From Nocardia aobensis NBRC 100429 (GTDB lineage: Bacteria > Actinomycetota > Actinomycetes > Mycobacteriales > Mycobacteriaceae): a DNA stretch of 64,000 nt. A model generated the notes under the pieces. It was not told the origin of the DNA. It searched no databases and saw only the letters and a program-made list of their open reading frames with translations. Each line of letters starts with the position of its first letter. The first letter of the stretch is position 1. A program made the translations under genes and the position numbers. The stretch is from assembly GCF_000308375.1 (NCBI RefSeq), contig NZ_BAFQ01000053.1:32799-96798 (forward strand), written 5' to 3'. Shown here in pieces: positions 52,585 through 61,618 of this stretch.

Positions 52585-53507
52585 GCGCCACCTGCGCATG
52601 CGGTGCGCCGGCGTACGGGCGCGGCAAATGCTTCAACCACTACCAGGTGCACCGCAATCGGCAGATCGCCTATGGGCGGTGGGAGCCGCAGCCGTTGCTG
52701 CCGGCCGATGAGGTGCGCGCGCATATCGAGCAGATCCGCGCCAAGGGGATCCGGTCGCGGCGGTTGGCGCAGATCGCCGGGGTGGATCCGGAAACGCTGC
52801 GCCGTATCACGCGGTTGCCGGATGCGCAGGTGACTCCCGAGATTCGGGAATCGATTCTGGCGGTGCCGATTCCGGAGCGTGCGGCCGACATCGTGCCGGA
52901 CAACGCGTTGGTGCCGATCCACGGTGCACGGCGTCGAGTGCAGGCGTTGGTGGCTTTCGGGTATCCGCGCGCGGAGCTGGCTCGGCAGTTGGGGGTTGCC
53001 ACCAATTCGAACGCGATGAACGTGCTGTTCGGTCGTCGCCGCGACGGTGGCGCGCAGGTCGGGCAGTCGATCATGGCCAAGCGGGACCGGGAAGTGAAAG
53101 AGCTGTTCGACCGGCTCCAACTCGTTCCCGGTCCGTCGGATCAGGCGCGCGCCCACGGGCGCCGCAAGGGCTGGGCCTTGCCGTTCGAATGGGACGAGCA
53201 AGCCATCGACGACCCGAACGGCCGCCCGGTCAAGGCCCGGTGGACTTCGCAGTCGGCCGTCGAGGAACGCCGCGAGCAGGTCGCAGACCTCACCGCCCGC
53301 GGCTGGACCGTCAACCAGATCGCGCAGCAGGTCGGAGCGACCGACCGCACCGTCCTGCGCGACCGCGCCCGCCACCGCGAACAGCCGGAAACCGCTGACG
53401 CACAGCGCCTTTCCGAGATCGAAGCCATGGGCGAGCTGGCATTGCAGGCGCGCCGCGATATCGCGGCCCGCCGTGCTGCCCCGACAGTCAGGGAGCGAAC
53501 CCGATGA
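52581..53507 (+). CDS. HTH protein with a short zinc-finger-like start
   Basis: This 308-residue DNA-binding-type protein has a cysteine/histidine start (CACGAPAYGRGKCFNHY), a central HTH-like pair (IRSRRLAQIAGVDPETLRRI; YPRAELARQLGVATNSNA) and a third HTH near residue 240 (TARGWTVNQIAQQVGATDRT). Three HTH units in one protein suggest a role in choosing DNA sites, as in replication or partition. It overlaps both neighbouring genes by 4 bases. Confidence 0.7.
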   Translation: MSATCACGAPAYGRGKCFNHYQVHRNRQIAYGRWEPQPLLPADEVRAHIEQIRAKGIRSRRLAQIAGVDPETLRRITRLPDAQVTPEIRESILAVPIPERAADIVPDNALVPIHGARRRVQALVAFGYPRAELARQLGVATNSNAMNVLFGRRRDGGAQVGQSIMAKRDREVKELFDRLQLVPGPSDQARAHGRRKGWALPFEWDEQAIDDPNGRPVKARWTSQSAVEERREQVADLTARGWTVNQIAQQVGATDRTVLRDRARHREQPETADAQRLSEIEAMGELALQARRDIAARRAAPTVRERTR

Positions 53508-54586
53508 ACCACAACACGAAAACCGACGCCGCGGATTTCGTGGCGTTGGAGCGCCGCTACCGCCCACAGATCGTCGCCGGTTTGCGAGCCGCGGGCCTGT
53601 CCTACGGCGAGATCCGCCGCACGCTCGGTATCCCGTTGCGGCAGGTCGAGAAGCAGTTGGGTGAGGCTGCGGCGTTGCGGGCGCAGGGCTACAGCGTGGC
53701 CGAGATCGCCGCGGAGCTGGGTGTGCCGGCGGGGTCGATGGGCCGGATCCTTCCGGGCCCGCGCCAGGACACCGCGACCGAACGCCAGGCGGAGGTGTTG
53801 TCGGCGACCTCGCATATGCATGGGCTGCAGATCGATGTGCTGGCCGAGTTCTTGAACGTGCACGAGTCCAGCGCGTATGCGATCGCTCGGGTGTTGGTCG
53901 ACAACGGGTGGGCGTCGCTGGCGAAGGTGCAGCGCGGTCGTGCGTGGCTGTATCCGAAACGCGATGTGGCAGCACGCTATTTGGGGTGGCGGCCCTCGGA
54001 GTGGGAACCGCCGCTGATGTTCGCCAACCACTACCGGGCGGTCGCGCAGGCCCGCATCATGCTGGTCGGCTCCGACCCGCAGGCGTGGGTGTCCGAGCGG
54101 GTCCTGCGCCACGAGGCCGGCAAACGGCTGCGCGCCGAGGCCGAGGCCCGCAACCGCAAACCGGTGCTGGAGTTCAGCACCGGCCGCGAGCCGATGCCCA
54201 ACCGCCCGCACGTGCACGACGGCTGGTTCTGCGGAGTCATCGACGGCACCTACGGCTGGTGGGCCCTGGAAGTCGAACTCACCGAAAAGGACCCCAAACA
54301 CCTCGATTCCGCACTGGCCGGTGCCTTCCGGTCCGCGCGCGACGCGCAACCGCACCGGCTGGTGGGGGTGCTGTATCTGTGCCGCACCGAACGCGTCATC
54401 GCGGCGGTGACCGCGGCGAAGAAGCGACTGCCCCGCGAGCTGGCGGATCTTCCGCTGTTGTTCGCCGTCGGCGACTTCGACGAGCAGTGGGAACAGCACA
54501 CCGCCAAACGCCGCGCCATGCGCGCCGCGAAGGCCGCGAACCGTCACCGCGACAACCTCATTCGACTTTCCAAGGAAGCATCATGA
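53504..54586 (+). CDS. Replication-relaxation-type protein (HTH plus nuclease-like fold)
   Basis: This 360-residue protein has HTH units in its first third (GLSYGEIRRTLGIPLRQVEK; YSVAEIAAELGVPAGSMGRI), a winged-helix middle part and a C-terminal PD-(D/E)xK-like fold: HVHDGWFCGVIDGTYGWWAL and LEVELTEKDPKHLDSALAGA carry the conserved D and ExE pattern. This layout matches the replication-relaxation family of actinobacterial mobile elements. It is coupled to the DNA pump gene by a 4-base overlap. Confidence 0.7.
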   Translation: MNHNTKTDAADFVALERRYRPQIVAGLRAAGLSYGEIRRTLGIPLRQVEKQLGEAAALRAQGYSVAEIAAELGVPAGSMGRILPGPRQDTATERQAEVLSATSHMHGLQIDVLAEFLNVHESSAYAIARVLVDNGWASLAKVQRGRAWLYPKRDVAARYLGWRPSEWEPPLMFANHYRAVAQARIMLVGSDPQAWVSERVLRHEAGKRLRAEAEARNRKPVLEFSTGREPMPNRPHVHDGWFCGVIDGTYGWWALEVELTEKDPKHLDSALAGAFRSARDAQPHRLVGVLYLCRTERVIAAVTAAKKRLPRELADLPLLFAVGDFDEQWEQHTAKRRAMRAAKAANRHRDNLIRLSKEAS

Positions 54587-56616
54587 CCAGCGACTGCACC
54601 CCACTGATCACCCCCGACGACTGCAAGGACGCCTACACCACCCCGGTTCCCGCGCCGATGTCACCGGCACCGGGCAGCAGCGCCCCCTTCGGCAACCTGC
54701 ACCCCCAAGCCCCTCCCGGCACCCCCGGACCCGTCCATCACGTCACTGACCAGGTCGACCACCACATCACCGGCCTGCACCTGCCCGACGTCTCCGCCGT
54801 CGAGCACGCGGTGGCGAATTCGCTGGTGGCCGGTGTGGTCGTGGTCGCCATGCTGATCCTGATCATCGGCGTCGCCTCCGCACTCCCCCTGGCGCCGCAC
54901 CGGCTGCGGAACTTCGCGTTCGGATCGCTGGTGCTGCCGGTGCTGTCGGTCCTGGCCGGCGGTTCCTGGACCACCCCCGCCTCCCTCTTGTGGTCCGGTG
55001 CCGGGCAGGTCGCCGCCGGTGACCTCTCCGGTGTGCGGCTGATGTTGTCGCTGGGTGTGCCGGTGGCGATGCTGGCCGCGACGTATTGGTGGGCAAGTTT
55101 CGTGCTCAAGACCAACACCGTCGGGTTGAAGTCGCTGGCCCGCACCGAACGCATGCAGGAAGCACTGACGGCCCGCCGCGCCCGGGCCGCGGTCCGCGCC
55201 GCCAAACTCGGCGCCCCCTACAGTGCCGGCGCGAACATCGTGCTCGGCACCCTCGCCGACCGCACCGACATCAAAACCCCCGGGCTGATGCGGGAACTCA
55301 CGGCGCGGCATCAGCACTGGATGACGGTGCCACACAAAGACATCAAGCGGCATCAGGCGATCATCGCGACCACCGGCGGCGGCAAAACCGAACTGATCAA
55401 ACGCCACGCCCTCGCCACCTTCGAATACGAGTGGCGCGCCTGGTACCGGTGGAAAGACATCCCCACGATGGCGGCCAAGCACCCCAAGCCGCAACTGGTA
55501 CTCATCACCTGCAAAGGCGGCCAAGACGACCTCGAATTCGGGCGCGAAATCACCGCTCTCGCGACCGCGATGGGCGTGCCCGCCACCGAGATCGCGACCG
55601 TCGTCCCGGGCGGAGATCGCCTGCACATCTGGGATATGCCGGCGCGGGACCAGCGCGCGGTGCTCAGTGAGTTCCTGTCCTCGGGCCAGGCCAGCACCTC
55701 GGAAGGCCAGCACTTCGACGACATGCGCAAACGCATCGTGTCCTTGGTGGTCGATGCGCCGATCGGGCCGCCGCGCAGCCACGTCGAGTTCCTGGAGCGG
55801 CTCAATGAGCACAAGCTGAAGGAGATTTGGTCGAACGCGCCGGATGTGGTGCGTCAGGTCAACGCGTTGCAGGCGGAGAAGGTCCCCCAGATCGACGATG
55901 CGCTGATCAAGTGCAGCAACCTGTTCGACCTGCTCAAAGACGATTCCGGCAACGTCGTGTTCGACGGCGGCCGCAACATCGACGAGCTGTCGGTGCTGTT
56001 CATGACCGTGCCCGGACTCGACAAGGACGCCGCCCGCTCCCAGGTCGCGGCCACCCTGCGGATGGTGATGCAGCGCGCCGGCCGCAAACGCAAAGACCAG
56101 CGACGCTCGGTCACCCTGTACCTCGACGAGGCCAGCGCCCTGACCACCAAACAGGGATCGCTCGGGCTGGAGGAGATCGCCGAACGCGGCCGCTCCCAAG
56201 GGGTGGCGATGGTATTCGCCGGACAGTCCCCTGAATCCCTCGCCGCCGACAAGTGGTCGCTGGACAGGCTGCTGAAAGCGTGCGCGGGAGGGGTGCTGAT
56301 CGGGTACGGCGAGAACTTCGGTGAGCTGTGCAAACACTTCGGATCCCGGCGCGTGATGCTGCCGTCGCGGCACCTGATCAAGGGCCAGCGCCACGGCGAC
56401 GAAGGCCAAGTCTCTGTCGGTGAGAAGTGGCTGGTCGACCCCGACCGGGTCCGCCAGTTCGAAACCGGCGACTTCGTATTCGCCAAGAAGGGCCGCGCCT
56501 TCTACGGCCGCATCGTCCCCCTCGACACCAAACGCCTCACACCGCTTCCCGGCACCGCCGCCGCGAAGCACGCCACACAACCCGGTATCGGCGGCACCGC
56601 CACCGCCGCCGCATAA
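54583..56616 (+). CDS. FtsK/VirD4-like conjugative ATPase
   Basis: This 677-residue DNA pump or coupling protein has a proline-rich start, about three membrane helices (VVVVAMLILIIGVASALPLA; FAFGSLVLPVLSVLAGG; MLSLGVPVAMLAATYWW) and a cytoplasmic P-loop ATPase. Walker A is IIATTGGGKTELIKRH near residue 267, Walker B is VTLYLDEASALTTKQG near 515, and VFAGQSPESL is the sensor part. In actinobacterial elements such an ATPase moves DNA between cells. AAGGAAGCATC precedes the ATG. Confidence 0.88.
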   Translation: MTSDCTPLITPDDCKDAYTTPVPAPMSPAPGSSAPFGNLHPQAPPGTPGPVHHVTDQVDHHITGLHLPDVSAVEHAVANSLVAGVVVVAMLILIIGVASALPLAPHRLRNFAFGSLVLPVLSVLAGGSWTTPASLLWSGAGQVAAGDLSGVRLMLSLGVPVAMLAATYWWASFVLKTNTVGLKSLARTERMQEALTARRARAAVRAAKLGAPYSAGANIVLGTLADRTDIKTPGLMRELTARHQHWMTVPHKDIKRHQAIIATTGGGKTELIKRHALATFEYEWRAWYRWKDIPTMAAKHPKPQLVLITCKGGQDDLEFGREITALATAMGVPATEIATVVPGGDRLHIWDMPARDQRAVLSEFLSSGQASTSEGQHFDDMRKRIVSLVVDAPIGPPRSHVEFLERLNEHKLKEIWSNAPDVVRQVNALQAEKVPQIDDALIKCSNLFDLLKDDSGNVVFDGGRNIDELSVLFMTVPGLDKDAARSQVAATLRMVMQRAGRKRKDQRRSVTLYLDEASALTTKQGSLGLEEIAERGRSQGVAMVFAGQSPESLAADKWSLDRLLKACAGGVLIGYGENFGELCKHFGSRRVMLPSRHLIKGQRHGDEGQVSVGEKWLVDPDRVRQFETGDFVFAKKGRAFYGRIVPLDTKRLTPLPGTAAAKHATQPGIGGTATAAA

Positions 56617-56656
56617 ATCCACCCATCTTTTTCGAATTCGATTGGAGCACAACGTC

Positions 56657-57271
56657 ATGCGCATCATCCGCGACAACGACGGACACGACCACAACGACGA
56701 CGACCCGCGGAAGCGGCTCGAAGACTTCGCCGCCGGCGTGCCCGCCGACGAGGTCGGCAACATGATCGCCGACGAAGTCAGCGACTTCCTCGCCGCCGCC
56801 GTCCGCGCCACCGACCACCGCCCCGCGCCGACCGAACCGACACCCGCACAACGCAAGCCGGACCTGCGACTGGTCATCGACACCCCCCACGACGAAAAAG
56901 AGGACGAGGACACTCCCTCTCCTGCCGGCGCCACCGGCTCGAGTGGCCGGGCCCGGTTGCTGACCTCGACGGCGGCCAGTTCCACCCTTGTGGTCGCCGC
57001 CGCCGCGCTGGCCGGATGGGGACAGCCCGCCGTCGTCGCGGTCCCGGTGGCAGGCTACGGCATCGGGTGGCTGGCCTACCTGTGGTGGAACGCCGCACTG
57101 CGGCCCCCGCTGCCTGTCGCGGTCGCCGCGATCGCCGCCGCGCTGGCCCGCGGCAGCGCCGCGTTCGCTCGCACCCTGGTCGGCGCCGTCAAGTGGCTGA
57201 CCAGCCGCGCCACCGCAGTCTGGTCCCGCCGCGACGACGCCACCACCGCGACCGCGGAGGTGGTGCAGTGA
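56657..57271 (+). CDS. Two-helix membrane protein of the element
   Basis: This 204-residue protein has a charged, Asp-rich N-terminal half (DNDGHDHNDDDPRKRLEDF) and two membrane segments (TLVVAAAALAGWGQPAVVAV; VAGYGIGWLAYLWWNAAL), then an Ala-rich amphipathic tail. It follows the DNA pump gene by 40 bases and overlaps the next gene by one. Similar small membrane proteins are seen beside TraA-like ATPases. Confidence 0.65.
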   Translation: MRIIRDNDGHDHNDDDPRKRLEDFAAGVPADEVGNMIADEVSDFLAAAVRATDHRPAPTEPTPAQRKPDLRLVIDTPHDEKEDEDTPSPAGATGSSGRARLLTSTAASSTLVVAAAALAGWGQPAVVAVPVAGYGIGWLAYLWWNAALRPPLPVAVAAIAAALARGSAAFARTLVGAVKWLTSRATAVWSRRDDATTATAEVVQ

Positions 57272-57783
57272 TGCCCGGCGACGTCACCGGCCGTTCGGAG
57301 CCGACGGTGTCGGTCACCGATATCGAGTACTGGCTCGACGAGATGGCGACCCTGTTCTGTTCGCACGCAGCACAATTCGCGTGCGAAGAACGCGCCGCCG
57401 CGCTCGGGCTCGTCGACGCCACCGATGCCGAGCACCATTGGCGCGACGGGCTGATCCGCGGCATGTGGTACCAGCTCGCGCAAGCGTTCATCTGCTCCCC
57501 ACTGCCCTGGGAATCCACCGGCGCGCGGCTGCTGGAAATCGACGCCACCGTGCCCGAGCAGTACCGGATGCTGCACATCAATCCCCGCGCCGGCCACGAG
57601 TACGGCTTCACCGCCGACAACCTCGCCCGCTATCGCGCGTCGCTCGCGTTCACCACCGCCAGCCAGATCGTCGGCCACACCGCCGAACAGGCACTCGTCG
57701 ACTGGCAGTTCAGCAAACAACTCCTCGGCCTCGGCCCCGACGAGCCCTATCCCGACGACCCCCGAACCCTCGGCGCCGCATAA
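57271..57783 (+). CDS. Soluble element protein of unknown function
   Basis: This 170-residue protein has no membrane segment. It has a helical start (VTDIEYWLDEMATLFCSHAA) and YGFTADNLARYRASLAFTTA in the second half. I do not recognise the family. ATG at 57271 shares its A with the stop of the previous gene. Confidence 0.65.
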   Translation: MPGDVTGRSEPTVSVTDIEYWLDEMATLFCSHAAQFACEERAAALGLVDATDAEHHWRDGLIRGMWYQLAQAFICSPLPWESTGARLLEIDATVPEQYRMLHINPRAGHEYGFTADNLARYRASLAFTTASQIVGHTAEQALVDWQFSKQLLGLGPDEPYPDDPRTLGAA

Positions 57784-57832
57784 CCGCCCGCCGAGCCCCG
57801 CAAGAAATTCAGTGGAAGGAACCGGAAAACCC

Positions 57833-58222
57833 ATGAACCACAACGACTACCGAGCAGACCGATACGCACCCGATCCGATCCGTACCGCCCCGGTCGACTT
57901 GTACGGCCGTCTGCACGATGTCGGCGACCGGATGAACGAGATCCGGCGCGAGCTCGCAGAGATTCGCCGCGAGTACCGCACCCTGCGCCGGCACCCCGAT
58001 GCGCTGGAGGTCGACACCCTCGGCGCTCCGATGGATCCGGTCGAGGCGACGGACGCGGTCCTGTCCGACCTCGACCACGTCGACGAGCGGGTGCGCGTCG
58101 CCGAGCACGAGGTGGCCGAGACCCGCGGCCGCTACGCCTCCCGATTGAAGCTCACCGACCACGCGGCCGAAGAACTCGACCAGCGGAACCGCCAGCGCGC
58201 GCCGATCGAACGCACCCGATAG
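57833..58222 (+). CDS. Small coiled-coil protein of the element
   Basis: This 129-residue protein is mostly one long charged helix with heptad character (LHDVGDRMNEIRRELAEIRR; VLSDLDHVDERVRVAEHEVA). A GTG seven codons upstream is an alternative start. Function unknown; scaffold or partner of the longer coiled-coil protein that follows is possible. Confidence 0.6.
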   Translation: MNHNDYRADRYAPDPIRTAPVDLYGRLHDVGDRMNEIRRELAEIRREYRTLRRHPDALEVDTLGAPMDPVEATDAVLSDLDHVDERVRVAEHEVAETRGRYASRLKLTDHAAEELDQRNRQRAPIERTR

Positions 58223-58264
58223 CCAGAACCCCGAATCAACTGTTACTGAGAGGAATTGACCGAG

Positions 58265-59821
58265 ATGTCAGACAACGAGATGGATCAGATCGGCCGCGAC
58301 TCCGCGCGTACTCTGCGCGAGATTCTGAACGTGGCCCGCACGTGGATCGAGGCGCACCGTAACCGTGACCGCTACAGCGGTGTCCGCAAGCTGAGCCGCC
58401 GCGAACGTCGGGATCTGGCCGAGGCGGTGCGGATCGAGGTCGGCGAGCGGCGGATCGCGGGTGCGTGGGCCGACCTGCGGGTCAGCGACTATCACCGCGA
58501 GGCCCGCGAGCTGGACTGGGCCCGCAACCATATGGACCTGTCTCGGCCCGATAATCAGCAGTGGCTGGCCGAGCGGACCGATCGCCTCGATGCCATCCGT
58601 CACCGTATCGAGCACACCCTGCACACCACCGCGCTACCGCTGGAACAGCGCGGCCAGGTAGTCCAGGCCCTCGATCAGATCGAGCGCCAGCCCGCAGCGG
58701 TGCGGATCGAGCGACTGTTCACCCCGCTCGATGACCGGTCCGCGCTCGCCGCACGCGAAGCCGCAGTCACCTCGGAGCGCCGCACCCAGCAGCGGCAGAC
58801 CGAGATCGAACGCGACCTCGCCGGCCAGCGCGAGCAGCAACAGCGCACCGAGCAGGCCCGCCACCTCGATAGCGAGGCTGCGCGGTTGCGAGCCCAGTTG
58901 GCCGGCGTCGAGGCCCGCCGCAGTGAACTCGGCACCGACGGGGCGGCGCCGTTCGTGGCGTCGGTGGGTCCGGAGGAGTACTACGGCCGCGACCACGATC
59001 CTGCGTTGGCGTCGGTTCCGCACCAGGACCGGCCGCGCACAGCGAGTTTCGTTACACGCGAGCAGGCCCGGCAGTGGGTTGCCGACCGGTTGAGCGAGTA
59101 CGACAACGGCAGCAGCCGCCGCGACGGCCAGTTCGTCGCGACGATGTGGGATTCGCGCAACCCCGGCCCGACCGGGCAGTCCGCGACCGGGCCGCTCGGC
59201 ATGGTCCGCGACGAGGTCACCACATGGGGCCCGCAACAGTCCCAGCAGCGGCAACGCCCGCCGGACCGGCCCACCGAAACCCGACCGGCGCAGCCGGTTC
59301 CGGCGCCGGAACCCGTCGCGCAGGAAGCAAAACAGCCCGACCGGCTGGCCGAGATCGAGCGCGAGTTGCGTGGGTTGCGTGAGGACCGTGACCAGCTCGC
59401 ACGGCGGGTGGAGATCCTGCAGCGGGGTGTCGACGCGGTCACCGCCGACCGAGACGACCACAAACGGAAGTTGGCCGCGGCGACGGCGCAGGTGGAGGCG
59501 TTGAAGAACGCCAACCTGAGCCAGACCCGGGAGTTGGAAGAGTTGCGGCAGAACGGGCTGAAGCTGGTGAAGGTCACCGTCGACCGCGACCGGTTCAAAA
59601 CCGAGCGGGACAAGTTCAAGGCCGAACGCGACGAAGCGGTCCAGAAACTCGCCCAGTCCACCCCGCAGCGCGACCGGTCCGGCCCGGCCGAGCACATCGA
59701 CGCGGACGCGAAGTTGGGCAACACCCAGCCGATGCCGGCCGAGCTGCTGCGCGAACTCACTGGCACCAGCGGCAACGGACACGCCCGTCCGGGCCGCAAC
59801 GGCGTCGAACGGAGCCGGTGA
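58265..59821 (+). CDS. Large coiled-coil protein of the element
   Basis: This 518-residue protein has coiled-coil stretches near residues 165-215 (QQRQTEIERDLAGQREQQQ) and 370-470 (RLAEIERELRGLREDRDQLA; RDRFKTERDKFKAERDEAVQ), separated by a proline-rich linker (TETRPAQPVPAPEPVAQE). It has no catalytic motif. Such proteins may organise the transfer or partition apparatus. Its stop overlaps the start of the next gene by one base. Confidence 0.65.
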   Translation: MSDNEMDQIGRDSARTLREILNVARTWIEAHRNRDRYSGVRKLSRRERRDLAEAVRIEVGERRIAGAWADLRVSDYHREARELDWARNHMDLSRPDNQQWLAERTDRLDAIRHRIEHTLHTTALPLEQRGQVVQALDQIERQPAAVRIERLFTPLDDRSALAAREAAVTSERRTQQRQTEIERDLAGQREQQQRTEQARHLDSEAARLRAQLAGVEARRSELGTDGAAPFVASVGPEEYYGRDHDPALASVPHQDRPRTASFVTREQARQWVADRLSEYDNGSSRRDGQFVATMWDSRNPGPTGQSATGPLGMVRDEVTTWGPQQSQQRQRPPDRPTETRPAQPVPAPEPVAQEAKQPDRLAEIERELRGLREDRDQLARRVEILQRGVDAVTADRDDHKRKLAAATAQVEALKNANLSQTRELEELRQNGLKLVKVTVDRDRFKTERDKFKAERDEAVQKLAQSTPQRDRSGPAEHIDADAKLGNTQPMPAELLRELTGTSGNGHARPGRNGVERSR

Positions 59822-60192
59822 TGTTGCCCGAGCACGAAGAGGCCATGCGCGCCGATTTCGCCGAGCGTGCCGCGCTGGATCGCCAACTCGACGAACGCGA
59901 CACCGATCCGGCTACCGCCGAGCGGGTGTGTGACCGCATCGACGCGATCGACGACCGGTGGGATACCGGGCCCCACGCCCGCCAGTGGGCCTTTCTACAC
60001 CACGTCTACGCCGACTGGGACACGCGGCCGGTCGCGATGAGCGAAGACCTCGACCGGCTGCGCGCCGAGCGCGCCGCCGGCCACGACATCGGCCTGTCCG
60101 ATGTCGAGTTCCGCAGCGTCGAGCAGGCCGGAGCCCTGATCGACCCTCACCTGATCCAACACGAGCAGCAGCGACCGCAGAGGAGCCGATAA
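59821..60192 (+). CDS. Tandem paralogue 1
   Basis: This 123-residue protein of unknown function is a paralogue of its downstream neighbour: EHEEAMRADF at the start, DTGPHARQWAFLHHVYADWD in the middle and GLSDVEFRSVEQA near the end recur there with small changes. It is acidic and mostly helical. It starts inside the stop of the coiled-coil gene. Confidence 0.65.
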   Translation: MLPEHEEAMRADFAERAALDRQLDERDTDPATAERVCDRIDAIDDRWDTGPHARQWAFLHHVYADWDTRPVAMSEDLDRLRAERAAGHDIGLSDVEFRSVEQAGALIDPHLIQHEQQRPQRSR

Positions 60193-60195
60193 GCC

Positions 60196-60564
60196 ATGCA
60201 ACGCGAACACGAAGAAGCCATGCGCGCCGACTTCACCACCTACACCGACCTGGAACGCAGGATGTCGCGGCCGCGGGTGACCAGCTACGAGGTCCAGCTG
60301 TGCGACATGAAGCGCCACGCCCTGGCAGAGCGCTGGGAAACCGGGCCGCACGCCGATCACTGGGCCTTCCTCGAAGACGCCTACCACGATTGGCGCCGCA
60401 ATCCCGAGACGATGGAGCGCTTCCGCGCCGACATCTCCCACAACCTGGAGCTGGACGGGCACGTCGGGCTCAGCGATGTGCAGCTGCGCAGCCTCGAGCA
60501 GGCCCGCACCCTCACCCGACAGCAGCAGAGCCAGCGGGCCGAGCGGCCGGTGCGGGAGCGGTGA
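60196..60564 (+). CDS. Tandem paralogue 2
   Basis: This 122-residue protein repeats the plan of the gene before it: EHEEAMRADF, ETGPHADHWAFLEDAYHDWR and GLSDVQLRSLEQA at the same places. The segments outside these blocks differ, so the duplication is not recent. Function unknown. The Toprim gene follows after 3 bases. Confidence 0.65.
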   Translation: MQREHEEAMRADFTTYTDLERRMSRPRVTSYEVQLCDMKRHALAERWETGPHADHWAFLEDAYHDWRRNPETMERFRADISHNLELDGHVGLSDVQLRSLEQARTLTRQQQSQRAERPVRER

Positions 60565-60567
60565 GTC

Positions 60568-61572
60568 ATGGACCCGCGCCAGGACTGGGGCCGCTCGTAT
60601 GAGGTGGTCACCGACGCACTGACCAGCCGGATGGGGCCGCCGAAGTTCCCGCGGGGCCCGATGCAGTGGACCAACTACCTGTGCCCGGTCCACGAGGCCG
60701 ACGGCCACCATCACAACCCGTCGCTGGGGGTGCGGTACGACCCGCAGCAGGGCAAGACGATGGTGCGTTGCTGGGCGCGTTGCGACGACGAACAAGTCTT
60801 GTCCCGCATCGGATTACGGGTGCGGGACCTGTGGGACCGACTGCCCGAACGCGACCCGAACCGCCGCAGCCAGCGGCGGCCGGGCCGTCCCACCCCCACC
60901 ACTCCGGCGGCGCCGGAGTCGCGGGTGGACAAGGCCATCGACTACGCCCGGTTCGCGTTCCCCGCTCGCCGGGAGATCGGCGCCCAGATCGGGGAGCCGG
61001 AAAACGTCGAAACCTACGTCTACCGGTGGCCAGACGGCCGGGTGGAGGGGGCGGTGACCCGGGTGCGGACACCGCACGAGCACGGGGACGCGAAATCGTT
61101 CTGGCAGGCCCATTGGACCGGAACCGAATGGGAACACACCGGATTCGCGCCCGTCCCGTTCCGGCTGCCCGACGTCGTCGAAGCCGTCAACGCCGGACGC
61201 GAAATTTATGTCTGCGAAGGCGAGAAGGACGTGCAACGCGCGTTCGAGGCCGGGCAGATCGCGACCTGCAACGCGATGGGCGCCGGGAAGTGGACCCCCG
61301 AACACGCCAAATGGCTGCACGGGGCGGGGCGGGTGATTGTGGTCGCCGACCGCGACCGCCCCGGATACCGCCACGCCAACACCGTCGCCGAGTCCCTGCA
61401 CGGACGCGTCGGGGAGGTGCGGGTGATGCAGGCCGCGGCCGGCAAGGACCTGTCCGACCACCTCGATGCGTTCCACCGCATCGACGAACTCGAACCCGTC
61501 CCGTATCTGGATCGCCACTTTCGCCAACCACCACAACACGAACGGGCCCGGGGGCTGATGCGTAGCCGGTGA
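60568..61572 (+). CDS. Primase-like protein with zinc finger and Toprim domain
   Basis: This 334-residue protein has a zinc-finger-like N-terminal part (CPVHEADGHHHNPSLGV and MVRCWARCDDEQV) and a Toprim domain near residues 210-290: IYVCEGEKDVQRAFEAGQIA carries the catalytic Glu and VIVVADRDRPGYRHANTV the DxD pair. The layout resembles the primase/Toprim part of plasmid and phage DNA primases, without a helicase. It probably makes primers or acts in transfer DNA synthesis of the element. Confidence 0.8.
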   Translation: MDPRQDWGRSYEVVTDALTSRMGPPKFPRGPMQWTNYLCPVHEADGHHHNPSLGVRYDPQQGKTMVRCWARCDDEQVLSRIGLRVRDLWDRLPERDPNRRSQRRPGRPTPTTPAAPESRVDKAIDYARFAFPARREIGAQIGEPENVETYVYRWPDGRVEGAVTRVRTPHEHGDAKSFWQAHWTGTEWEHTGFAPVPFRLPDVVEAVNAGREIYVCEGEKDVQRAFEAGQIATCNAMGAGKWTPEHAKWLHGAGRVIVVADRDRPGYRHANTVAESLHGRVGEVRVMQAAAGKDLSDHLDAFHRIDELEPVPYLDRHFRQPPQHERARGLMRSR

Positions 61573-61618
61573 CCCCGGTGCGCTGACCCAGCAAATCTCA
61601 CGAGGAAGGAACACACCA

